Part shown: positions 33,439 to 41,957 of the stretch, in pieces | How positions within the stretch are numbered: position 1 is the stretch's first letter | Layout of the letters: every line of letters starts with the position of its first letter | NCBI RefSeq assembly: GCF_004295485.1 | Contig: NZ_CP036164.1 | Span: 1,984,001 to 2,048,000, forward strand | Direction: 5' to 3' | DNA length: 64,000 bases | Source of the DNA: Janibacter limosus | GTDB lineage: Bacteria; Actinomycetota; Actinomycetes; Actinomycetales; Dermatophilaceae | Notes under the pieces: generated by a model | Databases searched by the model: none | Told to the model about the DNA's origin: nothing | The model's input: the letters and a program-made list of their open reading frames with translations, nothing else | Translations under genes and position numbers: made by a program

Positions 33439-34347
33439 CTAGACCAGCTCCTCGGTGCCGAAGCGGCGCACGTAGAAGAAGACCAGCACGAGGATCAGCG
33501 CCATGAGGGTGAAGCTGAGCGCCGCCGCCGTGTCGTAGCCACCGGGCACCTTGAAGAACTGGCTCTCGATGACATTGCCCACCATCTTGGTGCTGCGGTC
33601 GGAGCCGAGGAGCTCGGCGTTGACGTAGTCACCGGACGCGGGGATGAAGGTCAGCAGCGTCCCCGCGAGCACGCCCGGCATCGACATCGGCAGGGTCACC
33701 CGGGCGAAGGTCGTCAGGCCGTTGGCGTACAGGTCCCCGCCCGCCTCGAGCACCCGGGGATCGGCCCGCTCGAGCGAGGCGTAGATCGGCAGCACCATGA
33801 AGGGCAGGAAGTTGTAGGTCAGGCCGGCGACGACCGCGACCCAGGTCTCGGTGATCCGCCCGCCGGGCAGCAGGTGCAGCGTGCTCAGCACATTGGCCAC
33901 CACCCCGTCGTCGGCGAGGATCTGCCGCCAGGCGATCGTGCGCAGGATGAAGGAGGTGAAGAAGGGGGCGATGACGCAGATGAGCATCACCGAGCGCCAC
34001 CGGCCGGCCTTGAAGGCCATGGCGTAGGCGAGCGGGTAGGCCAGCACGAAGGCGAAGAAGGTCGCCAGCGCCCCGAAGAGCAGCGACCGCAGCAGGTGCG
34101 GCCAGAACTCCACGAGCGCGTCGACGTAGTTGCCGAGGTTGAGGTCGCGGTAGTAGTAGCCGGGGTACCCCGGGAAGTCGCTCTGCAGGGAGACGGTGAA
34201 GAGCTGGACGACCGGCACGACGAAGAAGACGACGAGCCACAGGAGGCCGGGCAGCAGGAGCAGGTGGGCCAGCCGCTGCGAGCGGCGGGCCTCGATGACG
34301 TCGGGATCCACCCCCTTCCGCTCGGTGGTCGTGACCGCGGTGGTCAC
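33439..34347 (-). CDS. potB: Polyamine ABC transporter permease PotB-like
   Basis: This 302-residue permease has six hydrophobic helices and the EAA-loop variant LEAGGDLYANGLTTFARVTLPMSMPGVLAG. VVQLFTVSLQSDFPGYPGYYYRDLNLGNYVDAL and FFTSFILRTIAWRQILADDGVVANVL are typical of PotB/PotH. The GTG at 34347 was chosen for its GTGA overlap with the potA stop. Confidence 0.9.
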   Translation of the reverse strand: MTTAVTTTERKGVDPDVIEARRSQRLAHLLLLPGLLWLVVFFVVPVVQLFTVSLQSDFPGYPGYYYRDLNLGNYVDALVEFWPHLLRSLLFGALATFFAFVLAYPLAYAMAFKAGRWRSVMLICVIAPFFTSFILRTIAWRQILADDGVVANVLSTLHLLPGGRITETWVAVVAGLTYNFLPFMVLPIYASLERADPRVLEAGGDLYANGLTTFARVTLPMSMPGVLAGTLLTFIPASGDYVNAELLGSDRSTKMVGNVIESQFFKVPGGYDTAAALSFTLMALILVLVFFYVRRFGTEELV

Positions 34348-35519
34348 GACGACGCCCCGGCGGTGGCGATGAAGGCCTTGCCGTCGGCGCCCTCGGGCAG
34401 GTCCTGCGCCGACACGACGAAGGCGTGCGCGGGGTTCCACGACAGCCACACCTCGTCACCGGGACGGGTGGCCCGCGGCTCGACGTCGAGGTTCTGCTCG
34501 TAGACCGACCACTGGCCGCCGGAGGGCACGGTCACGAGGTACTGCGTCGCGACCCCGGTGAAGGAGACGTCGACCACGCTGGCCCGCACGTCGTTGCCGG
34601 CGGTGTCGGGGCGAAGGGTGTGCAGCCGCACCTTCTCGGGACGGACGCCGAAGAGCACCCGCCCCTCGGTGACCGCCGCACGGGCCCGCGGCACCCGCAC
34701 GCTCGTGCCGGCGGCATCGGCCACGAGGTGCTCGCCGTCGCTGCCGGTGATCGTCGCAGGGACGAGGTTGGACTGGCCCACGAAGCCGGCGACGAAGGCC
34801 GTGCCCGGCAGGTCGTAGAGCTCCTCGGGCGCACCCATCTGCTCGATGTGCCCGCCGTTCATCACCGCGACCGTGTCGGCCATCGTCATGGCCTCCTCCT
34901 GGTCGTGGGTGACGTGGATGAAGGTCAGGCCGACCTCGGTCTGGATCCGCTTGAGCTCGACCTGCATCTGACGGCGCAGCTTCAGGTCGAGGGCGCCGAG
35001 CGGCTCGTCGAGGAGGAGGACCTCGGGCCGGTTGACCAGGGCCCGGGCCAACGCCACCCGCTGCTGCTGCCCTCCGGAGAGCTGGGCCGGTCGGCGCCCC
35101 GCCAGGTGACCCATCTGGACCAGCTCGAGGGCGTCGTCCGCGAGCTGGCCCGCGTCCGAGAGCCCACGCCTCCTGGGTCCGAAGGCGACGTTGTCGGCGA
35201 TGCTCAGGTGGGGGAAGAGCGCATAGCTCTGGAAGACGGTGTTGACCGGCCGCTCGTAGGGGCGCGATCCGGTCAGGTTGGCGTCACCGATGAGCACCCT
35301 TCCGCTGGAAGGCTGCTCGAGTCCTGCGACCATCCGCAGCGTCGTCGTCTTGCCGCACCCCGAGGGGCCGAGCAGGGCGAAGAAGGACCCGCGGGGCACC
35401 CGCAGGTCGAGCTCGTCGACGGCCGTGAAGTCGCCGAAGGTCTTGGTCACCGACTCCAGGACCAGGTCCCCCTTCGCCTCTCGGACAGCACCGGATGACG
35501 TGCGCGAGAAGATGCCCAT
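34344..35519 (-). CDS. potA: Polyamine ABC transporter ATP-binding protein PotA-like
   Basis: This is a 391-residue ATPase. Walker A is [20 protein letters not shown], the Q-loop is [20 protein letters not shown], the signature is [28 protein letters not shown] (with Walker B) and the H-loop is [16 protein letters not shown]. The C-terminal TOBE_2 regulatory domain (residues ~290-380) includes [11 protein letters not shown]. The ATG overlaps the potD stop by one base (TGATG). Confidence 0.92.
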   Translation of the reverse strand: MGIFSRTSSGAVREAKGDLVLESVTKTFGDFTAVDELDLRVPRGSFFALLGPSGCGKTTTLRMVAGLEQPSSGRVLIGDANLTGSRPYERPVNTVFQSYALFPHLSIADNVAFGPRRRGLSDAGQLADDALELVQMGHLAGRRPAQLSGGQQQRVALARALVNRPEVLLLDEPLGALDLKLRRQMQVELKRIQTEVGLTFIHVTHDQEEAMTMADTVAVMNGGHIEQMGAPEELYDLPGTAFVAGFVGQSNLVPATITGSDGEHLVADAAGTSVRVPRARAAVTEGRVLFGVRPEKVRLHTLRPDTAGNDVRASVVDVSFTGVATQYLVTVPSGGQWSVYEQNLDVEPRATRPGDEVWLSWNPAHAFVVSAQDLPEGADGKAFIATAGASS

Positions 35520-36775
35520 CAGTTGCCCACCGCCTTCGCCCACAGGGCGCTGTAGTCCGCGTCCTCCTGGGCCGACAACGCCCTGAAGCCGACGATGTCG
35601 TTGTCCGCGATGTAGTCCTCGCCGGGGAAGATGAAGGGCGACTCGGCCAGCTCGGGGTCGATCTTCTCCATCTCCTCGCGGGCACCCTCGACCGGGCAGA
35701 TGTAGTTGACCCACGCGGCGACCTCGGCGGCCACCTTGGGGTCGTAGTAGTGGTTCATCAGCTGCTGCGCGTTGCGCCGGTGGTGGCTGGTGATCGGCAC
35801 CATGAGGTTGTCGCTCCAGAGCATCCCGCCGGACTCCGGAATGACGAACTCCCAGTCCTCGTCCTCGGTCTCCGCGCGCAGGATGAAGAGGTCGCCGCTC
35901 CAGACGATGCCCGCCACGGCATTGCCGCTCTTGAGGTCGTTGAGGTAGCTGTTGCCCTTGATCCGGCGGATGTAGCCGTCGGTGAGCCGCTTGTCGACCT
36001 CACCGATCGCCGCCTCGAACTGCTGCTGGGTGAAGTCGCCGGAGGGGTCGACGCCCTGGCCCTGCATGATCAGGCCGAGGGTGTCGCGGAACTCGCTGAG
36101 CACCGAGATACGGCCCTTGAGGTCGTCGGCCCACAGGTCCTCGAGCGACTTCAGCTCCCGGCCGACCTTCTTCTTGTGGTAGCCGATGCCCGCGAAGCCG
36201 GACTGCCAGGTGAGCGAGTGCTGGCGCCCGGGGTCGAAGGTGACCTCCTTGAGCGGCGCGAGCAGGCGGCTGACGTTGGGCATCTGGATCAGCTCCAGCG
36301 GCTGGCACAGGCCCTCGCGGATGATCCGGTTGGCCATCCAGTCGGTGAAGGTGAAGATGTCGCGGTTGATGTCCTGCTTGGCCCGCAGCTGCGGCGCGAT
36401 CTTGTTGAAGTAGGTGTCGTTGTCGTCGATGTCCTCGGTGTAGGTCACGGCCAGCCCGGACTCCTTCTCGAAGGCCTCGAGGGTCGGGTACCGCTTGCCC
36501 GCGTCGTCCATGTCGAGGTAGGCGGTCCAGTTGGCCCACCGCACCGTCTTCTCCGTGTCGGAGAGGTCCTGCGGCAGCTCGAGCGCGGCCGCCCCACCGC
36601 TGGGTGGTGGCGGTGGGGCGCACCCTGCGAGCGCCGCCGTGCCCAGCCCGAGCGCGGCGAGGCCGAGGGCGTCGCGACGGCTCGGGCCGTGGCCCCACCG
36701 GGAGCGCGCCGAGGAGCGCGCGGCCCGGATCAGCGCGGCGGTTTCGGGATCGGCTGGCGGCCGAAAGCGGTCCAT
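35519..36775 (-). CDS. potD: Polyamine-binding lipoprotein PotD-like
   Basis: This is a 418-residue solute-binding protein. The N-terminus has a twin-arginine signal (PSRRDALGLAALGLGTAALAGC) ending in a lipobox Cys, so it should be exported folded by Tat and anchored as a lipoprotein. Mature features are VRWANWTAYLDMDD, YTEDIDDNDTYFNKI, IFTFTDWMANRII, VAGIVWSGDLFIL (ligand Asp) and MVPITSHHRRNAQQLMNHYYDP. It is the first gene of the pot operon, and the 83 bases upstream separate it from patD. Confidence 0.9.
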   Translation of the reverse strand: MDRFRPPADPETAALIRAARSSARSRWGHGPSRRDALGLAALGLGTAALAGCAPPPPPSGGAAALELPQDLSDTEKTVRWANWTAYLDMDDAGKRYPTLEAFEKESGLAVTYTEDIDDNDTYFNKIAPQLRAKQDINRDIFTFTDWMANRIIREGLCQPLELIQMPNVSRLLAPLKEVTFDPGRQHSLTWQSGFAGIGYHKKKVGRELKSLEDLWADDLKGRISVLSEFRDTLGLIMQGQGVDPSGDFTQQQFEAAIGEVDKRLTDGYIRRIKGNSYLNDLKSGNAVAGIVWSGDLFILRAETEDEDWEFVIPESGGMLWSDNLMVPITSHHRRNAQQLMNHYYDPKVAAEVAAWVNYICPVEGAREEMEKIDPELAESPFIFPGEDYIADNDIVGFRALSAQEDADYSALWAKAVGN

Positions 36776-36858
36776 GAGGACCTCGCTCTCGTGAGGAGGG
36801 GCGAAGGGGGTGACGCCTGTGGTGCGCGAGGGTGCGCGCGTGCGGTGGCCCGGGAGGG

Positions 36859-38304
36859 TCAGCTGTCGATGTTGGCCATGACGTGCTTGATGCGGGTGTA
36901 GTCCTCGAAGCCGTACATGGACAGGTCCTTGCCGTAGCCGGACTTCTTGAAGCCGCCGTGCGGCATCTCGGCGACGAGCGGGATGTGGGTGTTGATCCAC
37001 ACGCAGCCGAAGTCGAGGCGCTTGCTCATGCGCATCGCCCGCCCGAAGTCCTTGGTCCACACCGAGGAGGCGAGGCCGTACTCGACGCCGTTGGCCCAGG
37101 TGAGCGCCTCCTCCTCGTCGGTGAAGCGCTGCACGGTGATGACCGGGCCGAAGATCTCGTCCTGGATGGCCTCGTCGTCCTGGCGCAGGCCGGAGACGAC
37201 GGTCGGGGCGTAGAAGAAGCCGTCACCCATGGCCGTGAGCCGCTCGCCACCCTGCGCGAGCGTGGCGTGGTCGGGCAGGCGGTCGATGAAGCCGGCGACC
37301 TTGGCCAGCTGGTCGCGGTTGTTGACCGGACCGAGCAGCGCCTCGTCGTCGTCGGGCATGCCGACCTTCGCGTTGTCGCGGGCGTACTCGGCGAGCGCCG
37401 CGACGAAGTCGTCGTGGATGCCGGGGGCCGCGAGGACACGGGTGGCCGCGGTGCAGTCCTGGCCGGCGTTGAAGTAGCCGGCGGTCGCGATCCCCTCGAC
37501 GGCCGCCTCGATGTCGGCATCGTCGAAGACGACGACGGGGGCCTTGCCACCGAGCTCGAGGTGCGCGCGCTTGAGGTTCTTGGCCGCGGAGGCGGCCACC
37601 TCGACGCCGGCGCGCACCGAGCCGGTGATCGCGACGAGCGCCGGGGTGTCGTGCTCGACGAGCATGCGGCCGGTGTCGCGGTCACCGGTGATGACGTTGA
37701 AGGTGCCGGCCGGCAGGAACTCGCTGGCGATCTCGGCCATGAGCAGCGTGGTCTCGGGCGTGGTGTCGCTGGGCTTGAGGACGATCGAGTTGCCGGCCGC
37801 CAGGGCCGGCCCGATCTTCCACGCGGCCATCATCATCGGGTAGTTCCACGGGGTCACCTGACCGACGACGCCGATCGGCTCGCGGCGCACCCAGCTCGTG
37901 TGGCCCTTCATGTACTCCGCGGAGGCGCGCCCTTCGAGCACGCGCGCGGCGCCGGCGAAGAAGCGCAGCTGGTCGCACATCACCGGGACCTCCTCGGAGG
38001 CGGTGAGGGCGTGCGGCTTGCCGGTGTTCTCCCCTTCGATCCGGATGAGGTCCTCGGCACGGGCCTCGAGGGCGTCGGCGAACTTGAGCATCGCGTGCTG
38101 TCGCTCCCCCGGCGTCGTCTCGCCCCACTCCGCGAAGCCGGTCTCGGCGCTCCGGTACGCCGCGTCGACGTCCTCCTGGAGGGAGATCGGCGCCTTCGCC
38201 ACGACCTTGCCGGTCGACGGGTTGACCAGCTCGATGCTCGCGTCGCTCGTGGCGTCGACGTACTCGCCGCCGATGAAGTTGCGCAGGGTCCGTGGCTGGG
38301 TCAC
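36859..38304 (-). CDS. patD: Gamma-aminobutyraldehyde dehydrogenase-like aldehyde dehydrogenase
   Basis: This is a 481-residue ALDH. NAD-binding features are [25 protein letters not shown] and [17 protein letters not shown]. The catalytic Glu is in [19 protein letters not shown] and the catalytic Cys in [12 protein letters not shown]. Strong overall likeness to PatD/YdcW (oxidises 4-aminobutanal to GABA) plus the neighbouring transporter, regulator and aminotransferase support the role. The GTG at 38304 gives the usual N-terminus ([18 protein letters not shown]). Confidence 0.87.
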   Translation of the reverse strand: MTQPRTLRNFIGGEYVDATSDASIELVNPSTGKVVAKAPISLQEDVDAAYRSAETGFAEWGETTPGERQHAMLKFADALEARAEDLIRIEGENTGKPHALTASEEVPVMCDQLRFFAGAARVLEGRASAEYMKGHTSWVRREPIGVVGQVTPWNYPMMMAAWKIGPALAAGNSIVLKPSDTTPETTLLMAEIASEFLPAGTFNVITGDRDTGRMLVEHDTPALVAITGSVRAGVEVAASAAKNLKRAHLELGGKAPVVVFDDADIEAAVEGIATAGYFNAGQDCTAATRVLAAPGIHDDFVAALAEYARDNAKVGMPDDDEALLGPVNNRDQLAKVAGFIDRLPDHATLAQGGERLTAMGDGFFYAPTVVSGLRQDDEAIQDEIFGPVITVQRFTDEEEALTWANGVEYGLASSVWTKDFGRAMRMSKRLDFGCVWINTHIPLVAEMPHGGFKKSGYGKDLSMYGFEDYTRIKHVMANIDS

Positions 38305-38473
38305 GTGAGGGGTCCTTCCGATCGGGAATGTGACCCCGACCATAGTCGGCCGATGGCGATATCGACAGCCCCGACGCGGAGAACATGTGAAAACAACGGT
38401 TGAAGGAGGCCTGAGGGACGGATTCCGTCGCTCTCGGCTTGCCAAGGACACGGGATGGGTCCACGATGGCAGC
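38305..38473. promoter_or_regulatory. Divergent patD / lrp regulatory region
   Basis: Two short palindromes suitable for an Lrp-type regulator are present: CCGAC-CATA-GTCGG at 38336-38349 and CGATATCG at 38357-38364. A GAAGGAGG-like site near 38402 is too far from the lrp ATG to be its ribosome binding site. Promoter elements are not clear. Confidence 0.35.
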
Positions 38474-38932
38474 ATGTCCGCCCCGGTCCAGCTCGACGCG
38501 ATGAGCAAGCAGATCATCGAGCACCTCCAAGAGGACGGACGCCAGTCATACGCGACGATCGCCCGCGCCGTCGGCCTCTCGGAGGCCGCTGTGCGACAAC
38601 GGGTACAGCGACTCCTCGATGCCGAGGTCATGCAGATCGTCGCGGTGACCGACCCGCTCCAGGTGGGCTTCCACCGCCAGGCCATGATCGGCATCTCCGT
38701 CGACGGCGACCTGCGTCCCGTGGGCGACGCGCTCGCGGCCATGTCCGAGGTGTCCTACGTGGTCACCACCGCCGGCAGCTTCGACCTGCTCGCCGAGATC
38801 GTCTGCGAGGACGACGACGAGCTGCTCGCCCTGCTCACCGGGCGCATCCGCACCCTGCCGGGCGTGCGCTCCACGGAGACCTTCGTCTATCTCAAGCTCA
38901 ACAAGCAGCACTACAACTGGGGGACCCGATGA
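38474..38932 (+). CDS. Lrp/AsnC-family regulator
   Basis: The 152-residue protein has an N-terminal HTH ([43 protein letters not shown]) and a C-terminal RAM ligand-binding domain ([17 protein letters not shown]..., [26 protein letters not shown]). It overlaps the aminotransferase gene by 4 nt (ATGA) and diverges from patD, so it most likely senses an amine or amino acid and controls this cluster. Confidence 0.92.
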   Translation: MSAPVQLDAMSKQIIEHLQEDGRQSYATIARAVGLSEAAVRQRVQRLLDAEVMQIVAVTDPLQVGFHRQAMIGISVDGDLRPVGDALAAMSEVSYVVTTAGSFDLLAEIVCEDDDELLALLTGRIRTLPGVRSTETFVYLKLNKQHYNWGTR

Positions 38933-40320
38933 CCCAACCGACCACCACCGCTCTCGGCACCGACATGCAGCAGGCGGCGCGCGACCACCTGTGGATGCAC
39001 TTCACCCGCCACTCCGTCTACGAGGAGGGCGGCAAGGTCCCGATCATCGTCCGCGGTGAGGGCCACAAGATCTGGGACGACACCGGCCGTGAGTACATCG
39101 ACGCCCTGGCCGGGCTCTTCGTCGTCCAGGTCGGCCACGGCCGCCAGGAGCTCGCCGAGACCGCGATGAAGCAGGCGGAGAAGCTCTCCTTCTTCCCCAT
39201 CTGGTCCTATGCCCACCCGGCCGCCATCGAGCTGGCCGAGCGACTGGCCAAGGGCGCTCCCGGCGACCTCAACCGGGTCTTCTTCACCACCGGCGGCGGC
39301 GAGGCCGTCGAGTCCGCGTGGAAGTTGGCCAAGCAGTACTTCAAGCTCACCGGCAAGCCCAAGAAGTACAAGGTCATCTCCCGCTCCATCGCCTACCACG
39401 GCACGCCCCACGGCGCCCTGTCGATCACCGGTCTGCCGCCGCTGAAGGAGGACTTCGAGCCGCTGGTGCCGGGCGCGCACAAGGTGCCCAACACCAACAT
39501 CTACCGCGCCTCCGAGGAGCTGCGCGACGACCCCAAGGCCTTCGGGCGCTGGGCCGCCGACCGGATCGCCGAGGCGATCGAGTTCGAGGGCCCCGACACC
39601 GTGGCGGCCGTCTTCCTCGAGCCGGTGCAAAATGCCGGCGGCTGCTTCCCGCCACCCCCCGGGTATTTCGAGCGGGTCCGCGAGATCTGCGACGAGTACG
39701 ACGTGCTGCTCGTCTCCGACGAGGTCATCTGCGCCTTCGGTCGGATCGGCTCGATGTTCGCCTCCGAGGACTTCGGCTACGTCCCCGACATCATCACCTG
39801 CGCCAAGGGGATGACCTCCGGCTACTCCCCCATCGGCGCGATGATCGCGAGCGACCGCCTTTTCGAGCCGTACAAGAAGGGGGCCAACACCTTCACCCAC
39901 GGCTACACCTTCGGTGGTCACCCGGTGAGCTCGGCCGTCGCCCTGGCCAACCTGGACATCTTCGAGCGGGAGGGCCTCAACGAGCACGTCAAGACGCAGG
40001 GTCCGGCCTTCCGCAAGACCCTGGAGAAGCTGCTCGACCTGCCCATCGTCGGTGACGTGCGTGGCGAGGGCTTCTTCTACGGGATCGAGCTGGTCAAGGA
40101 CAAGGTGACCCGGGAGACCTTCACCGAGGCCGAGTCCGAGTCGATGCTGCGCGGCTTCCTGTCCAAGGCGCTCTTCGACGCCGGCCTGTACTGCCGCGCC
40201 GACGACCGCGGCGACCCGGTCGTCCAGCTCGCTCCCCCGCTGACCATCGGCCAGCCGGAGTTCGACGACATCGAGCAGCGGCTGCGCTCGGTCCTCACGG
40301 AGGCGCAGAACCACCTCTGA
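38929..40320 (+). CDS. Class III aminotransferase, putrescine/diamine:pyruvate type
   Basis: This is a 463-residue PLP enzyme. LWMHFTRHSVYEEGGKVPIIVRGEG and DALAGLFVVQVGHGRQELAETAMKQAEKLSFFPIW match SpuC-like omega-amine:pyruvate transaminases. FFTTGGGEAVESAWKLAKQYFKLTGKPKKYKVISRSIAYHG is the phosphate-binding region, LLVSDEVICAFGRIG holds the pyridine-ring Asp, and the PLP lysine is in ITCAKGMTSGYSPIGA. It would convert putrescine to 4-aminobutanal, the PatD substrate. The start overlaps the lrp stop. Confidence 0.87.
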   Translation: MTQPTTTALGTDMQQAARDHLWMHFTRHSVYEEGGKVPIIVRGEGHKIWDDTGREYIDALAGLFVVQVGHGRQELAETAMKQAEKLSFFPIWSYAHPAAIELAERLAKGAPGDLNRVFFTTGGGEAVESAWKLAKQYFKLTGKPKKYKVISRSIAYHGTPHGALSITGLPPLKEDFEPLVPGAHKVPNTNIYRASEELRDDPKAFGRWAADRIAEAIEFEGPDTVAAVFLEPVQNAGGCFPPPPGYFERVREICDEYDVLLVSDEVICAFGRIGSMFASEDFGYVPDIITCAKGMTSGYSPIGAMIASDRLFEPYKKGANTFTHGYTFGGHPVSSAVALANLDIFEREGLNEHVKTQGPAFRKTLEKLLDLPIVGDVRGEGFFYGIELVKDKVTRETFTEAESESMLRGFLSKALFDAGLYCRADDRGDPVVQLAPPLTIGQPEFDDIEQRLRSVLTEAQNHL

Positions 40321-40337
40321 CCCGACCCTCCCCTTCG

Positions 40338-40609
40338 CATCTCCCTAAGGTCGTGCGCACCCCGGCCACATCTCCTTAAGGTCGTGCGCACCCCCGGCCA
40401 CATCTCCTTAAGGTCGTGCGCACCCCAGCCGCATCTCCTTAAGGTCGTGCGCACCCCCGGCCACATTTCCTTAAGGTCGTGCGCACCCCCGGCCACATCT
40501 CCTTAAGGTCGTGCGCACCCCGGCCACATCTCCTTAAGGTCGTGCGCACCCCCGGCCACATTTCCTTAAGGTCGTGCGCACCCCAGCCGCATCTCCTTAA
40601 GGTCGTACG
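40338..40609. repeat. 31/32-bp phased tandem repeat array 2 (9 units)
   Basis: Cores of the form CATCTCCTTAAGGTCGTGCG start at 40338, 40369, 40401, 40432, 40464, 40496, 40527, 40559 and 40590. The mean spacing is 31.5 bp. Variants are CATCTCCCTAAGG in the first, CATTTCC in the fifth and eighth, and GTACG in the last; only the end units deviate in the palindrome region. The segments between cores are GCACCCC(C)GGCCA or GCACCCCAGCCG. The array occupies the 315 bases between the aminotransferase and the LOG-family gene, which has no other gene. It is bounded by CCCCTTCG on the left and CGAAGGGG on the right. Confidence 0.95.
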
Positions 40610-40635
40610 AAGGGGGGAGAAGTTAGGTTGGGCGG

Positions 40636-41790
40636 ATGAGCGACAGGGAGACTCGCAGGCACCCGGTGCGCGACCGGCTCGGCCGCCGGTCCGATGATCC
40701 CGCCTACCGCGAGGTCCACGACGCCACGGCTCTGCGCCGGTTGACGGAGATCGGCGGGTCGCTGGCCGGTTGGCGCCTGCAGGGACTGGACCTGCAGCCC
40801 CACGCCGACCACCTCTCCCGGGCCGATGTCCGGGGCCTCGTCGTCCTCGGAGGCGAGGTGCCCGACGCTCTGGCCCAGAGCCTCGTCGCCCGCGGAGCGG
40901 TGCTCATCCCGCGGGACCCGAGCTGCCCGGTCGAGCCCTTCCGCGCGCGGCTGTACTCCCCCGCCGACCTCTACGGCGGTATGGAGGCTGCGGGGTACGC
41001 GAGCACGGTCGACGCGCGCGCCTACGCATGGAGCCGCGAGACGCGGACGCTGCACGATGCCTATGCCACCCTCCTGCGCGCGGTCCACGACGACGCCGTG
41101 CACGATGCGCTGGTCGAGGCCCTGACCGGCCGTGATGCCGTGGGCGTCATGGGCGGGCACGCCCTGGAGCGCGGCAGCAGCGACTACATCGACGCTGCCC
41201 GCCTGGGTCATGCCCTCGCCGCGGGTGGCCGCGCCGTGCTCACCGGCGGCGGACCGGGAGCCATGGAGGCCGCCAACCTCGGCGCCCTCGCCACCACCCG
41301 AGAGAGCCTCGAGTCCGCCCTCGTCCGGCTCGCCGAGGTGCCGAGCTTCCGCCCGTCGATCGACGAGTGGGCCGGCCTGGCCCTGTCGGTGCGCGCGGAG
41401 CTCGCCGTGCCGGAGGGCGGGGCGCGCAGCTTCGGCATCCCCACGTGGTTCTACGGCCACGAGCCGCCCAATGTCTTCTGCGACGGGATCGCGAAGTACT
41501 TCTCCAATGCCCTGCGCGAGGACGTCCTCCTGGCCCAGAGCACGGGCGGGCTCGTCGTGCTGCCGGGCGCGGCCGGGACCGTGCAGGAGATCTTCCAGGC
41601 CGCGACCCCGCTGTACTACGCGCCGGACGACCTGCCCATCCCACCGCTGGTGCTCGTCGGCCTCGAGCACTGGACCGAGACGGTGCCGGTCTGGCCCGCC
41701 CTGCGTGCGCTCGGCACCGGCCGCCCGCTCGGTGACGTGCTGCACCTGGTCGCGACCCCGCAGGAGGCGGCCGAGATCGTCCTGGGCTGA
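40636..41790 (+). CDS. LOG-family Rossmann-fold protein
   Basis: This is a 384-residue protein. The LOG/lysine-decarboxylase-like core is at residues ~165-350, with VGVMGGHALERGS, AVLTGGGPGAMEAANLGA (phosphate-binding loop) and VVLPGAAGTVQEIFQAATPLYY, a variant of the PGGxGTxxE motif in which the second Gly is Ala. LOG proteins hydrolyse nucleoside monophosphates to release a free base (cytokinin activation) or act as general nucleotidases. The ~160-residue N-terminal part (VRGLVVLGGEVPDALAQSL) is an extra region seen in long actinobacterial members. Confidence 0.8.
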   Translation: MSDRETRRHPVRDRLGRRSDDPAYREVHDATALRRLTEIGGSLAGWRLQGLDLQPHADHLSRADVRGLVVLGGEVPDALAQSLVARGAVLIPRDPSCPVEPFRARLYSPADLYGGMEAAGYASTVDARAYAWSRETRTLHDAYATLLRAVHDDAVHDALVEALTGRDAVGVMGGHALERGSSDYIDAARLGHALAAGGRAVLTGGGPGAMEAANLGALATTRESLESALVRLAEVPSFRPSIDEWAGLALSVRAELAVPEGGARSFGIPTWFYGHEPPNVFCDGIAKYFSNALREDVLLAQSTGGLVVLPGAAGTVQEIFQAATPLYYAPDDLPIPPLVLVGLEHWTETVPVWPALRALGTGRPLGDVLHLVATPQEAAEIVLG

Positions 41791-41805
41791 CTCCCCCTTC
41801 GCCCC

Positions 41806-41853
41806 GGTTGGAGGTCGACTCGCCGATGATTGCTCGGCGAGCTCCCTTCCACC
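41806..41853. repeat. Palindromic ~48-bp repeat, copy A
   Basis: The unit runs from GGTTGGAGGTCGACTCG to CTCCCTTCCACC. Its outer ends are imperfectly complementary and its core has a perfect CTCGCCGA...TCGGCGAG stem (8 bp). It matches copy B (41867-41920) in direct orientation and copy C (63346-63394) in reverse orientation. Confidence 0.65.
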
Positions 41854-41866
41854 CAGCCCCTCGCCC

Positions 41867-41920
41867 CGGTGGTTGGAGGCCGACTCGCGGACGAACCGCC
41901 CGCGCGCATACCTCCACCGG
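41867..41920. repeat. Palindromic ~50-bp repeat, copy B
   Basis: The unit runs from CCGGTGGTTGGAGGCCGAC through CGCGGACGAACCGC to ACCTCCACCGG. The outer arms CCGGTGG and CCACCGG are complementary. It lies 60 bp after copy A, both preceded by TCGCCCCGGT. Reversed copy C has the same GGTGGAGG, CGCGGACGA and ACCTCCACCGG blocks in order. Confidence 0.65.
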
Positions 41921-41957
41921 GGTCGGGGTCTGGTCGAGGGTGAGGGGCGGGTCGGGC

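Noticed and set aside
36585..36625. GC hairpin CCCACCGC...GCGGTGGGG
   Set aside because: It lies in the potD coding region and encodes the Pro/Gly-rich spacer just after the lipobox Cys, so it is coding composition and not a terminator.
40338..40609. CRISPR array
   Set aside because: Repeats of about 24 bp are separated by only 7-8 nearly identical bases, there are no unique spacers, and no cas genes lie nearby.
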